Source: Pogona vitticeps (Eukaryota; Chordata; Lepidosauria; Squamata; Agamidae). Taken from it: a stretch of 64,000 nt of DNA. Each line of letters begins with the position of its first letter. The stretch's first letter is position 1. Below, one piece after another: positions 1 through 13,094 of the stretch. Under the pieces are notes generated by a model, which ran no database searches, was not told the origin of the DNA, and saw nothing but the letters and a program-made list of their open reading frames with translations. The stretch is from positions 307,013,322 through 307,077,321 of the forward strand of contig NC_135783.1 in assembly GCF_051106095.1 (NCBI RefSeq), given 5' to 3'. Both the position numbers and the translations under genes were made by a program.

Positions 1-1439
1 TAAATACACAAACACAAAAACACTGCTGTTGGTCTTTTGTTTCACTAGTATGGGCTATGTTGTTGTAGGGAGTGAGACTGATATTAGAGCTTGGAATGGA
101 CATAATCATTTCCTTAACATTCTCTGAAACCTCTTTCCAGAAATCTAAGACTCACAGCAGCCATAAGTTTAATAAGATGAAAACAAGGATAAGAACAACA
201 ATTTGAATTATGATAATCATCAGTAATTTTTCCAGCTGTCCCTTCTTCTGGGTATTACCTAACTAAGCTCCCAGCTAACTTCCTAGAAGTCTGTGAAAAA
301 TAAAATGGTACATCGGTAAGATATATAGTATAATTTCAAAGCAAAATTCCCTCTTTTTTGGACTACAGGTCCTAGTATGGGGTTGTAGTCCAAAAACATA
401 AGCTATGCATCATATTGTTATGTCCACTGTACTGCAGCAAACACAATAGCAACTTATATACTAACCTTTTTGTTGAAGTACTTAATGCTCTTATCCTGTT
501 TTGTATCCCATTCCCTTATTTATTTTATAATCTTCTTACTATCTATGCACTGCTTGCAATAAAATCTGCAAAACAGACTTTAGATGCTTTCAACTCAGCT
601 GTGGCTAAGCTTACTCCAAACCACAATATTTACCCACAAATTTGGAGATGAGTCTTTGAGTTTATAAATCTATAAGACCCTGTGAAACTGTTGATGGCTT
701 TACTCGTTGGCTAATCATACTGAAAAGCTTGTGTCTTGCAAAAGCTTGTGGCCAAAACAATGACTGCTTTTTTTGGCCAATTGCCAATATATGAAATTTT
801 CTGTGTATTGAGTTTTAAAATAATTAAAGAGGCTGTAGAAAAAGTACACCTGAAAACAAATTAGCTTTGAAAGCTGAAATTTGAACAATTAGTTCAACAT
901 AAAGTTATTGCAAAACAATTAGTCAAATACTGTAGTCAGCTGAGCAAGGCCACAGTACCATTTTCTTTAAATATTTTATTCTTAAAAACTTACACGTCTT
1001 AAAGATGTATTCTCTGCCTTTTGGTTTTTAAATGTGCCTTTTTAGGATATAAACTCTTGCATTTTTAGAAGAACATTATCTTATGGAGATGTTCAGGCAT
1101 CAAGATCTCTGGATTGAAGCTATAATACAGTTTCGGTAAGGAATATAAACTTTACTTTACTGTACTGTACTTTTTTCTCTTCTTTTAAATGAAAGCTTGG
1201 AATCCAAGCCAGTTGATCATTGAAATGGGTATTGAGTATCATGTCTACAATATGTCTAAAACTTGGCCGCTGAGGTAATATGATTAGCAACATTACTCTG
1301 ACCCCCCAAACCTAAATACTTATTCCTGTTCCTCCGTGTGTTTATTCAGAATTAAACCCCAGTGGGTTTAATTAAACCCCACAGAGCTCCCTTTTGAAGT
1401 AACTGCCATTACGAAAAGTCCATAAGATTGAAGCATGAG
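1..1439. other. No gene seen
   Basis: AT-rich DNA. 360-398 carries a small fold-back (GGACTACAGG and GTTGTAGTCC) related to the repeat at 16603. No other feature recognised. Confidence 0.55.
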
Positions 1440-1452
1440 TATAACTTTGTTT

Positions 1453-1786
1453 CATGGTGGCACTGTGGGCTAAACCGCAGAAGCCTGTGCTGAAGGGTCA
1501 GAAGACCAAGCAGTCGTAAGATCGAATCCACGAGACGGAGTGAGCGCCCGTCACTTGTCCCAGCTCCCGCCAACCTAGCGGTTCGAAAGCATGCAAATGC
1601 AAGTAGATAAATAGGGACCACCTCAGTGGGAAGGTAACAGCGTTCTGTGTCTAAGTCGCACTGGCCATGTGACCACGGAAGATTGTCTTCGGACAAAACG
1701 CTGGCTCTATGGAAATGGGGATGAGCACCGCCCCCTAGAGTCGAACACGACTGGACAAAAATTGTCAAGGGGAACCTTTACCTTTT
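1453..1786 (+). mobile_element. tRNA-derived SINE, Sauria type, with intact target duplications
   Basis: 334-base element flanked by identical 13-base direct repeats TATAACTTTGTTT (1440-1452 and 1787-1799). The head has an A-box-like TGGCACTGTGGG (from 1457) and an exact B-box GATCGAATC (1520-1528), as in a pol III promoter. The 3' end is ACCTTTACCTTT. Sauria SINEs of squamates are tRNA-related and end in ACCTTT repeats shared with Bov-B LINEs, which supply the reverse transcriptase. The perfect duplications imply a fairly young insertion. The subfamily is not resolved. Confidence 0.75.
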
Positions 1787-2153
1787 TATAACTTTGTTTG
1801 GATCTGAGCAAATGCTTTACTAACTTCACATCATTCATTAAAATTTACTCTATATCTCTGAAATTGCACTTCAGATGGAGTACACTGCACCAGACTAAAC
1901 ATTACAAGTTCTTTATAGATATAGGACACTAACTGCATTTAAAATGTTTTCTAAAATGAATGCATCATTAGATTTATCCTTCACTCTTCTTTAATGCTTT
2001 TTTCCTCTATATCAGTGTATATTTGGGGGGCTATGACTGCCATTTCCTGGAAGAACCTCTTCACATTTAGAATCTTTTTGAATAGTTATGAGCCTTACCT
2101 AAAGATGTCCACCTCAGAGGGGAGAAACTCTAAAGATTGTTAGTTGTGAGTGC

Positions 2154-2242
2154 TGATGGATGGATGGATGGATGGATGGATGGATGGATGGATGGATGGA
2201 TGGATGGATGGATGGATGGATGGATGGATGGATGGATGGATA
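2154..2242 (+). repeat. (GATG)n microsatellite
   Basis: About 22 uninterrupted copies of a GATG/TGGA tetranucleotide. Confidence 0.98.
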
Positions 2243-3027
2243 TACTGCTCTATTAATGCCAAAGCGCTATTATGGGCAGTTTACAAGGAATTAAAACAAA
2301 TGGCACAATAAACATAGTAGGTATTGCCACTCGGTTTCTCTAAGCTCAAGATTCCATTAATAATGAAATAATAATATAATAAGCAATATCAGAGGAAAGA
2401 TCAGAGAATAAAGCTTATTTCCTAGTCTGTCAGAGATGCATAGATCAAATAAATGTTTATTGTGGGGTGTTTTTCATGTATAAAAAATGTCTAAAACTGC
2501 TAAACTTAAAATACTGATTTAAAACAAAAAAAAAAGCTTGTGTGGTTACTTACATAAGTGCTTCAGGATCTGGGAAAATGTGCTTGGAATTTTTTTTCCT
2601 TGGAATAATTATACTTTGAAAAATAAAACAACACATTATTATGTTTTTTAAAACCTTCAAGAAAGACTTATATTAACTGCAGGTTTCAAAAGCATCATGA
2701 ATATTACATATTTTTAAAATTCTGAACCCATGGATCAAATCCACTTTTAAAAAAAAAAGATTCAAGGTTTAAATTAAATATTTGGAATTGGAACTACACT
2801 TCCTGTGAGTCAGCAGAGTTAGATTTACATAACAGTTAATTTCCATGTAGCAATTCAAGGAAGACTCCCTGTTCCTGAATGTTTCTCTCTGATGTATGGA
2901 AGTCTCTAGGGATGAAGATGTGACAACGGGGTCAGGTGGACTCCCCCATTCTCTTCCCCCAACAGGATTAAAAACTGGGAGAGTGAGGGATCTGAACTTC
3001 CAAAGAGCACTACCGTGGCTCTTATTT

Positions 3028-3112
3028 CTGAGGAAGAAATGGATTGTCATTTCACTAATCCATAGGATCACCATAAGTCAAAAGGAACATGACGGCACAC
3101 AACAGCAAAATT
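3028..3112 (+). mobile_element. 3' end of an RTE-type LINE or its SINE
   Basis: Ends in CATAAGTCAAAAGGAACATG then ACGGCACACAACAGCAA. Read in frame this is SQKEHDGTQQQ, resembling the C-terminus (S-R-K-R-LDGTQQQ) of an RTE-related LINE whose 3' end recurs at several places in this window. Only the last about 85 bases are recognisable. Confidence 0.5.
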
Positions 3113-3576
3113 CCACCTACATGTGGCTCCCAAAGGAGCAATTTATTTTAGAAAAATGGTAGAAATGTACATGTTTCCAAATGGGGTATCCAGTTTGGGC
3201 AATATCTATTGTGGCAAAAACAACAGAGTTGTTTGGTATTTCTCATGGACATAAGCTTTTTTGGGCTGTAGCTCACTTTGATCAGATGCATGTGAAGAAG
3301 TGGACTCTACAAAACATAAGGTTATATCAAATTAAATTTGTCAGCATTGAAGCTATTGTTTTTTCCCAGTGAAGTGGTGCAATATCATTATCAACATGTT
3401 AGTGAAATATAGATCCCGTGATCCCAGTCGACATTCATGGGATTCTGGGAATTATAGTCCAGAACAGCAGATTGTCCAGATTCTGTGGGAGTGGAGTGAC
3501 AAGGGCGATCTCCCCTGTTCCCAGGCAGTTGCTGCCCTAATGTGGGACTGCTTATTTAAAGCATAGGTTTGTATCT

Positions 3577-4990
3577 TTGGCAGTTACCTATTTAAAAAGG
3601 AAGGAAGACCATGTATTGACATCAGCAAGACGTGATCAAAGAAAACTGGAGGAATTTGCACAAGTGCTTGAGGAAACCCTTCCAGGTCCGGCTGATGCAA
3701 ATGCACCTGAACGATGGGAACATTTCAAGAATGCTGTTTATAACACTGCCTTTTCCACATTTGGCAAGAAGACCCAAAAGACGGCCAACTGGTTCAAAAC
3801 CCATTCAGAGGAGTTGATGCCAGCCATCGAGGATAAGAGGAGAGCTCTAGCAACATACAATGCCTGTCCTAGTGAGTACAACTTTCAGGCTCTTTGACTT
3901 GATTGAAGCAAAACCCAACAGGCTGCCAAGAGATGTTCCAACAATTATCAGCTTCAGCTCTGCTCTTAGATACAGATAGCAGCGGACACAGGTAACATCA
4001 AGGGAAAGGGATGTTAGACCAAGGGAATGTATGACGGTATCAAGCAGTCTTTAGGTCCAACACAGAAGAAATCTGCTCCTTTGAAGTTTGCTACAAGTGT
4101 GATCATGCAGGACCTAGTACAGCGGATGGACCCCTGGGTGCAGCACTACTCTGAGCTATATTCCAGAGATAATGTAGTAACCAAAGAGGTATTAAATAAC
4201 ATCGAGTGCCTGCCTGTCTTGGAAGAGTTGGACAGCAAACCAACGTTAGCAGAAATATAAGTTGCCTTGGATCCCCTCGCCCCTGGCAAGGCACTTGGGA
4301 AGGATAACATCTCTGCTGAAGTGCTGTAAAGAGATTATCACCATCAATCTGTATGAAACTAGATCAGATGGAAAGCTCTTTAATCTCTCTAGATTGAGAG
4401 CGAAGACCAAAGTCCAGCTGAAATGCATGTGGGACTTCCTCTTCACCAATGATGCAGCCATTGTTGCCCACTCTGCTGAAGACCTCCAACAACTCATGAA
4501 TCATTTTAGCAAGGCCTGCCATGACTTTGGACTAACAATCAGCCTGAAGAAAACACAAGTCATGGGCCAGGGCATGGACTCATCTCCCTCTATTACCATC
4601 ACCACGCAAGAATTGGAGGTTGTTCATGAATTTGTGTACCTTGGCTCAATCTCTGACACTCTGTCTCTAGATGTCAAGCTGGATGAACGCATTGGCACAG
4701 TAGCTACCACGTTCTCTAGACTCACAAAGACAGTATGGCTCAATAAGAAGCTGATGGCATATACCATGATCCAGGTCTATAGAGCCTGTGTTCTGAGCAT
4801 ACTCCATTACTGCAGTGAGTCCTGAACCTGCAAAATCAGGGAGCAGGTCAGGGGACAGATTGTATTTTTCTTCAATGTGGATTGTCACTCTCGAATTGGC
4901 CTTCTCAGCCACACTAGACACTGTTCCAAGTCCTCCATACAGAGTACGTTACCATAGTCTCTAGAGACTGAAGGATGCCAAATCTAATTC
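3577..4990 (+). mobile_element. Degenerate LINE copy with C-terminal Cys/His motif
   Basis: Non-LTR retrotransposon remnant. Frames encode the linker after the endonuclease (KKTQKTANWFKTHSEELMPA then IEDKRRALATYNACPSE), a stretch MYDGIKQSLGPTQKK, then HYSELYSRDNVVTKEVLNNI, then the reverse transcriptase palm end (TNDAAIVAHSAEDLQQLM, normally ADDAA) and GLTISLKKTQVMGQ. It finishes with DCHSRIGLLSHTRHC near 4880-4930, a Cys/His motif I know from this LINE family. The endonuclease is absent, about 200 residues of the polymerase core between KCCKEI and RSDGKLFNL are deleted, and the rest is broken by shifts. Divergence looks high, so the copy is old. The family name in repeat libraries is not certain to me. 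Confidence 0.8.
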
Positions 4991-5642
4991 AAAGATGTCA
5001 GAAACTAAGGCTGAATAGATTTGTGTACTCCAAAAGCACAAGTGTAAACCAAAAAACTAAACATCTGTACACTTTTGTAATCTAAAAGCACAAATTTGCA
5101 CATTTTTGTCTGAAACTGAAATGACCAGGTAGATTCCAGAAGTATGAATACCTTTCAGTCTACCTTCATATACAGAATGTTATGTAACAATGTGTTGTGA
5201 TGAAAATTTTGCTAGGCAGATACCATATTGTGCCCTTCAGGTAGAGCAGCTGATTCATAACAGCTACCTTAGATTCAGAGACATTTGACAGATGGGCAGA
5301 TATGAATATCTTCACAGACACTTGCATGGAGAACTCTTTGAACATAAAGGTCATGGAGCAAAGAGCAATCCAGAACATCACAGTGGCTGCGGATGAAAGC
5401 TTTTGTGGTATTACAAAAATCATCCTATCAAACACTATGCTACAGATAACGTTTCTCAACCTGTATGTCCCAATACCCCCGGTGCATCTGGAAGGCACCA
5501 TGTTGTGGGAAGTTATATTCTGTTGAAAGCTCAAGATCCAGAGAGTATGGATATTCACATGTTAATGATGATACAGTAACCTGAGATGAATTTGACCAAT
5601 GTCCAAAAATATGTATTTCTCCACTTTTGGGACATACATATA

Positions 5643-5836
5643 TACTTTTGGGAAAGTGTGAAGCATGAGGAGAAAGGGACGACAGAGGACGAAATGGTTG
5701 GAGAGTGTCATCGAAGCTACCAACATGCATTTGTCCAAACTCCGGGAGGCAGTGGAAGACAGGAGGGCCTGGTGTGCTCTGGTTCATGGGGTCACGAAGA
5801 GTCGGACACGACTTAACGACTAAACAACAACAATAT
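5643..5836 (+). mobile_element. Bov-B LINE 3' end fragment
   Basis: Encodes the degenerate C-terminus of Bov-B (ATNMHLSKLREAVEDRRAWC-like, HGVTKSRTRLND-like) and ends with GACTAAACAACAACAATA, the typical Bov-B 3' terminus. It is 5' truncated, leaving under 200 bases, as is common for target-primed insertions. Confidence 0.75.
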
Positions 5837-6279
5837 ACCAGTGAATGCTAGCTCAAATTTACTATCAACATTTAAATTTGTCTCTCCGTTGGGGACATTC
5901 ATAGAATCTGTATGAGATTCACTTACAAACATCAAAGTTCCTTTTAAAATATACTAAAAACCCTGGATAATCTTAGCCATTCACATTTTTCTAGATACCA
6001 GCAGTATACACAATTATGGTGAGCAAAGTGACCACATGCACAGCTCTGAGCTCCTGAAGAAAAGTTGGAATAAAAATGTAGTACTGAATGAATGAACACA
6101 AGCACGAGTCAAAAACTGTGGAACTAGTTCTAGCCCAAATAATACCTTCTCTGTATCACTCAGCAACTTGTGACTTAAATTTCAAAATCAACTTTTGACG
6201 TGTCATGGTGATCAGCTGAACTTTAAACAACTTACTTCTGAACGTAGACTTTAAAAATATAACGAGCCACATCATCACC

Positions 6280-6482
6280 ATCACAATGTGCCAACAAATC
6301 AGTTCTGACTTATGGCAAGCCTTCCCCGTGTTTTCTAGGTTTAAACTACTCAGAAGTGATTTATCATTCCCTTCCTCTAGGGGTGCCCTGGCATTGTGCA
6401 GCTTGCCCAAGGTTACATAGGCTGGCTCTTCTTTTGGGAATTGAAGTCTATACCTAACTCACTGAGCTATTCAGCCAGCTTG
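6280..6482 (-). mobile_element. tRNA-SINE with RTE-type tail, copy 1
   Basis: On the minus strand the head reads ATAGCTCAGTGAGTTAGG (tRNA A-box), followed by a body with AACCTTGGGCAAGCTGCACA and a tail CATAAGTCAGAACTGATTTG, then TTGGCACATTGTG. It has the same plan as the elements at 46470 and 50612. The tail matches the 3' end of the RTE-like LINE at 3028, suggesting which enzyme copied it. Confidence 0.65.
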
Positions 6483-6489
6483 CCAATGG

Positions 6490-9400
6490 GAAACCATGAA
6501 TCTGTTTTAATATTTATGCCACCTAGCAGAGGTTCTCCAGGGTTTCAAGAAAGAGCCTTTCCTAATTCTACCTGAGGTGACTTAGATTTCAAAAACTCCG
6601 TTTTTGGCATGCAAAACCCATGTTCTTCTGGTGAATCATTAAAGAGAAGGAATAATTAATTTGAAAAGCTAGATAAATCTGAGTTCCCATCCAAAGTGAG
6701 ATATATGCACTTCATACAATACATGTTATCTATATGTCAGGGATAGCTGACTGGCTGTCTGGCAAGCAATAGATTCTGGAAATCCTCTATACACTTTACA
6801 TCATATGTGATGCTAATCTTTTAAAAAAAACCTGGTGCAAAAATCACTTTAGACAGGGGTCTTAGATAATTGTAGAATTCTATGAAGACTGGACAAAATG
6901 TAATGAAATGAAGAAAAGCAACTATTTGATATCTCAGTTATCTTCACTGGATTCCTTTTTTGCTGAGCTTCTATAGGTCAAAGGACTGAAGAAAAAAATT
7001 TCTGCACTTTGAAGCCAATTTCTATTTCACTTCTTAAGATATCTCTTGGATATGTAATCATCACTTTCTCCTTTCTAGAGTGTTTCCAAAGATGCCTTAA
7101 TAAATACAGGTGAGCAAGAATGATCTGAAGAACATCCAGGCAGTTAATACTTCACTTGAAAAGGTGTTATATGCTAAGCCCAAAATAATTCTGGAATGAC
7201 AGCTACAGTCTCAACTCCTATCCAAGGAACTTATTTTAATATAAAAAGATGAATTTTTAATCCTGTTTTTTTTCTTCCTGAAGACGCCTTAGTATACAGG
7301 ACTAAGCCCAAGTGTGTGTGTGTGTGTGTGTTTTCCTATATTCTGTTTTTTTTTTTCTTTAACTCCCTGGTTTGTACTTGTTACAGGGCTTGCCTCTAGA
7401 ATGAAGAAGCAAAGAGCTGAGAATGTAGGCTTTCAGCTCTGTTTTCTCCAGTAGATGTCACCTGCAGTACATAATAATTTATGTAAAGAAATAAGAGCAC
7501 AAAGTATGTGATTCTTTTGCATCTGAAAGCCATCTTTTAAGCAGGCATATGGTATCTTATATAGGCAGTAAATCTGGGCATTTGGATTCTTTAAACACCA
7601 AACTCTGAAGCAAAATAGTTTATTTCCAGTTTAATGTTGAGATTATGTCTAGATCTGTTTCTAGTGGAAAAACAAAAATAAAACTGAAGCAAATATATTC
7701 ACTTGAAATATCTAGGTCACATACATAATCACCAAATAATCTAGAGAACTGAGCTTTAAAGTGATTTCCTTCAATTCAAGCATTCAATTCTGACAGCTTT
7801 ACAAATCATCCTGTAAGCTAACATGAACAGATTCTTGAGCATGGCTCCTTGTGAAGCCAAAATGACACCATCCTTGTAGAAGACAAAAGTATCAGCAAGC
7901 ATGAAGGGACTTTACGTATACAACAATATTTAAGGGGTGTACCTTATGAAGAGCACTCAAAACCAATTCAGTGCAGACTGAATAACCGCAGTGAGCAAAT
8001 AATGTAGGCAGGTTGTTGTGGCAAGGGGAGAAATTTGGGTTGGGGGAGATGAAATGGTGTACGCTGAGAATAGCCATGACTGGCTGGCTGACTAGAAACC
8101 AGAACAAATGTTCTACTTGGGTATGTTAGCAGCAACACAGATGATAAGATGCGATGGCTATATAACAGGTCTAGTGAGAAACAAGAAGGTGATACCAGCA
8201 TGTTTAGGGCAAACGCAAGGTTTTAAGGAACAGGAAAATCTTTAGGATGAAAATATATCTTAACTAGTGGCAGGAAGCAGAACCCAAACAACTGTTTCAG
8301 TGCTTAGTGGCTATAGAATACTAATCATATGTTTTGGGGAATAACAACAAACTGGGCCGATAATGAAATGGGTTATTGTGAAAGAGGACATGTTACCTCA
8401 CTGAATCACTGACAATTATGAATTAGATACTTTAAACTAAAGAGAAAAGTGAGTGTGCGAAGAAAAAAAAACTTTCAGAGTGAATTTGTCCAGCAATTGA
8501 GACTGAAGCCCAAAATGATGCAATCTTTCCTTGGCATTTTCCCTAATAGGTAAGATCTAACAATGCTGCATTTTCTGTGGCTGACAAAGTATATCGTAAG
8601 ACTACATCGCTGATCAAGAAAAGGTAGAAGAGAAAACAAAGCTACATCATTCTGAATTTGAGATAATCAAAAAAATGCTGATCAGAATGTGTGTATCTGA
8701 TGCAGCTTTAAATGAAGAGGATCTTTCTCACAAATACTGCAGGTTCTCCTGGTTTCTGGCTTGGGTCTTAAATTTTGTAGAGGTGTTTGGAAATGCTGGA
8801 TTTTTTTTCTATTACATTTCCTTGCTTTGCACTAGTGTCAGTAGTATATTTTTATTTTAGCTTGATAGAAGAAAAGAATCAGACCCCCCCCCACAAGACA
8901 GAACTATGGCAACCAAACCATTCTTAAAAGAAATTCTTTATTTTCTATTTCATAATACAACAATAATTTACATTCTGCATAATCCAGATCTCTGCAGTCC
9001 TTCTTACTTTTTAGCCTCACTTCTTTGAGAAATGATATACTCCAAATTTCCAGGAGGTATGCAATACAGTTGAAATACTTTCTCCTACTTCTTAGCCCTT
9101 TGCAGGAAATCAGAGTTGCCAAGTTTTTTCTCCCCATTCTTGGCTACATTCTTCTGTTTTGGGTCAAACAGAAATTAAGCAGAGGAAAATTGGCTGCACA
9201 GACATGCAATGATGAGAAAACAAATTAATCTAATTGTCCCACAACAGCTTAAACTGAAGAATCTCTCCTATCGGAAAAGTCATTTGGAACTCTTGCATCA
9301 AAATAATGTTATCATATAAAATACTATCATGTAGCATTCGATCTTTATTAGAAACCTGGTTCTAAAGTAGTTTTGTTTAACATGTGACCATTACCTCTGA

Positions 9401-10960
9401 ATTTAATTAATGGCAAATGTCTGCTGCCTATTAAAGATGCACATATTCAACCCACAAAGCATAGACTATTTTACATATGTTTTGCAAAGGTTTATTTGCA
9501 CCATACGTACCTTGTTTATGTATATAGGTAAAACAGTATCGTATTGGGATTTTATGTTGCCATCATGAAAATTAAGCTTGGGAAGCAAATTGCCTTACAA
9601 CAAGTAATCTCTCTAGATAGTATATGTTGCATACTGAGTCACCTAGTCTGGTACACAATAGATAACATCTATGGTGGTTTCTTAACTTGAGGCAATTCAT
9701 CTCAAAAATAGCAGCATTTCCACTGTGTTTGTGAATTTTGTTCTGGACATAGTCTTCAGCTCAAAAATATTTTCCCTTATTTCCCACTGAAATCAATGCA
9801 ATAACCTAATAAATATCCCAATTAAACCACTGGAACTAAAAGGTGAAGAGACTGGCACTGTGAATCTTAGCAGCATTTTATTGCAATTAGTAGCAAAGAA
9901 AAACTGCAGTATTTTGTAGCTGTTGTTATTTAAATATAAAGAACTGGATTCCAGTTTTGAAAACATATTGATCTGAATCTTAAGGTATCTTTCCAATGAA
10001 TGGAAGAATTCCTTCTATTAACTGGTTCATACAGTTAAGGATTCCAATAAATTCCAATAACAGACCAAGGGAGGTCATTTTCACTGATACCCTCTCTTGT
10101 TTTAGAAAGAGTTAGGAAAGTTATTTCTAATTATTTTGTTATCATTCCAATAAATACCCCCTATAGCACTTCATCCAATGCAAGTTGCTAAACCTTTAAG
10201 ATGCTACAGGACCCTTTCTTCCTTTTGCTGCAACAGAATACCATGTGAATATCCTCCACACATATCACAAAAGGAGAGAAGTCAGCCTACAATCACATGT
10301 TCATTGTTGGAAAAGGAAATAAGTTACAATTCTTATGATAAGCATCCTTCTCAACGGTGTGCGTACACCCCAAGGCATAAGAGGCTGCAGGAAAAAAGAG
10401 GAATGAAGGATAACTTCCTCCCTTCCCTCCACTAGTGAACACTAGTATCGCCCTTTCCATAAGTGGACTTGTTAGGAGACAACCAAATTGGTTTTTCCCT
10501 CCAGACAATTTTAAAACAAAAACCTTGACTTTAGTCATTACCATATTCTTAAAAAAGAATTGTGCTGTAGGAAAAAAAGAGACTGCAGTCGTGTCATTCC
10601 ACATTCTCCTGAAAGAGGAGAGTAAACTTAGTGTACTAAACAATTAGTCTTGTATTTCTGTAAAATGGGATAGCAGGTTCATCTGTTGAAAGTCTGGTAA
10701 TGTTGGCAATACCACCAGTGGCCTATTTCCACTATCAGTGCAAAAGCTTTCTAGAGTTTAGCTCTTTAAGCAAAAGAAAACCTGCATTAACATAGTCATA
10801 GCAGTGGAACACCATGGCAATACAGTGTACTATGGTGGGGGGGAGGGGAGAGAGACTTTAATGGAATGAGGAAATGATGTATTTCGCATACCTGCAACCT
10901 TTTATAAAGTTGTCATCACTTCCTAGTCAAAAAAATGAAAGCATATTCTTGTTCTTCCCT
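6490..10960. other. No gene seen
   Basis: About 4.5 kb of AT-rich sequence with stop codons in all frames. Apart from the GT run at 7312 I recognise no repeat family. The stretch 9220-9460 contains TTAATTAATGG-type and AATTAATCTAATTG homeodomain-like sites, but nothing decisive. Confidence 0.6.
7312..7331 (+). repeat. (GT)n microsatellite
   Basis: About ten copies of GT, followed by T-rich sequence. Confidence 0.95.
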
Positions 10961-10984
10961 CATCAGGCAAAGATCCTCCTCTTC

Positions 10985-11222
10985 AGGCATGTTTTTAAGT
11001 TGTAAGTTGTCTCAGGAATGCTGGTTTTGTAGCTTACAGATTTTAAAATGTATTAAAATTGCTTTTAATCGTGGTTTTTAATCTTAATATAGGTTCAACT
11101 GGTTTTTAATGATTATATAGTATTTCAAAACTGTGTTTTGGTTTTTTGTTGTGAGCTGCCTTGGGTCCCCTATAGGGAGAAAGGTGCCAAATAAATAAAT
11201 AAATAAATAAATAAATAAATAT
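10985..11222 (+). mobile_element. LINE 3' end (CR1/L2-like) with AAAT tail
   Basis: T-rich 3' untranslated stretch ending GTGAGCTGCCTTGGGTCCCC, TATAGGGAGAAAGG, then (AAAT)n at 11189-11221. This ending is shared by many LINE-derived repeats of lizards and snakes. It is too short to assign a clade. Confidence 0.5.
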
Positions 11223-12170
11223 TGCACCATCTACCAAAAGTGATAATTGGCCCCAATCTTTCACCTCCTTCTTCCTGCATCAAACGCCACCCTCTTCCCC
11301 AAGTTTAAATTCATTCTTATCGAGAGGTGCTCATGGATTTGGTTGGGGGCCACTGCACTGCTAAATTGGAAGTGCCCCCACCCACCTCAGTCAAAAGCCG
11401 CTCTCATCCTTACTCCAGCTGTGTTGTTCGGCATCTAAGACTGATTTTTAAAAACACATTGAAAATGAATTAATTCACTAACTGTATGCTGCCCTACCAT
11501 GATATCCAAAAAAGAATTGAATTAGATTATAATTCCTTACCTCCTTACTGTATTGCTCCATATTCCTTACAGGGAGAACAGCTGTCAGACATTAACATTT
11601 TCTCCCAGATAAATTTAATCTGATACTATACCAGGAGTAACTGCATTGTTTTGATTCATCAGTATGTTGTATTTATTGTCAGATGTATTATTTCACACCA
11701 CTTTCTCCCTTCCCAGCCCTCACACTAGAAAGAACTGTCTTGTGGATGATAAACTTACACCGGAATGCAACCCTCTTGCCAACTTGTCAAGTTAGCTCTC
11801 GAAATATAAATCCATTCATGTGCCCGAGATATTACACAATGCTTCATCAAACAGTTGCTGTGAAAATCAATTTCTTCCCTGACTCTGTGAGTAAAATTTC
11901 TCGAGCTTTGTGGCATCTTTTAAAAATGGCCTTTTGTTTGGTTGCAGTCCAGAATTTACAAACAGGAGGTGCTTTCTGCCAGTGTCTGTTTGGAATTTAA
12001 ACATGGAACACAGAAGGATCTTTTCATATTACAGAAGAACAAGAGACATTTCAGCCTCTGACAGGCCCATCTTGGGGATTGGTGAGGACACAAGGTTATC
12101 CTTTTCCAAAGTTATTTGACATCCAGGTTTCCCCTTATGCAGTATTTTGACATGGGTTAATTGTCAGCCT

Positions 12171-12184
12171 CACCCACGTGGGTG
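12171..12184. promoter_or_regulatory. 14-base perfect palindrome with E-box
   Basis: CACCCACGTGGGTG is its own reverse complement and centres on the E-box CACGTG, a site class bound by bHLH and bHLH-PAS factors. The surrounding 60 bases, including GGGTTAATTGTCAGCC, look unique. Function is not shown. Confidence 0.3.
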
Positions 12185-12927
12185 GATGCTATTAAGCATA
12201 GTGCTGTAAGAAGTTGCATGATTCTCTTGCTTAAGAAAGCACGTACCTCTCCGGTTTACTTTCATTTTGATATCAGTGGCTGTGCCTGAGATGTTTTTAT
12301 CTGACCCAATCGAAAGACTTTGTCAGGATTATCCAAGTAAAGGTATTGTGCAAAACACCAAGCAGCTACAAAAAAAAGCAAGGCAATACATTACCCTGTC
12401 ATTTTTATAAGCAAAATATTAAAATCTAGCAAAACTAAATCTAGCAACTGTAAATTAGTAGAAACCTATGCCAAGCACTATTCTCTTCCAACCCTGTTGC
12501 CTCATCAAGATATTAAACCTTTCAGTTTGAAAATGTCCAGCACAATTCACAAGCTTTAGTACTTCATTCATGCTTAATGCTGGCAAGATGAGATGGTTTG
12601 ATTTAAATGTCTCCCTTGGCTGGCTTCAAGACATCTTTCTGTTCTCTAACAACCTACAGAAGAAACTTCCAACTCAATGGACTGTTATTTACTTTTTTTA
12701 AAAAAAATCTCATGGATAATTTTCAAAAAAATTTTTTTTTGCCATTACCTGGATCAGTACATGATCCATCTACTGAGGTTACTCTAAAAGAATACAGACT
12801 TCACAATGCAGTCCAATGCAGCTTATCCCAGGAGTGTAAAACAAATTTCTGTATTTCCTCCTGGTTTGAGTAAAGGAAGGAAAGCTGGTGGGACTCCCTT
12901 CCTTGTGCTATTCTCATCTCTACAGAT

Positions 12928-13092
12928 GTTTGTTGATGTTGTTGTGTGCCATCAAGTTGCTTCTGACTTGTAACAACCCTAAGAGATTTTTCAAGATATG
13001 TGAGGTTCAAGGAGTGGTTTTACCTTTGCTGCAGATGCACACAGATGGCCAAGCAAGGAACTCAACCCAGGCCTCTTGAATCCTAGTCTGAG
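12928..13092 (-). mobile_element. tRNA-SINE with RTE-type tail, copy 2 (partial)
   Basis: On the minus strand a degraded head (GGCCTGGGTTGAGTTCC) is followed by a tail CAAGTCAGAAGCAACTTGAT then GGCACACAACAACATCAAC. The 5' part is missing or diverged. Confidence 0.55.
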
Positions 13093-13094
13093 AC

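Noticed and set aside
1409-1768. 119-codon minus-strand frame
   Set aside because: It lies across the tRNA-derived SINE, whose ends are marked by target duplications.
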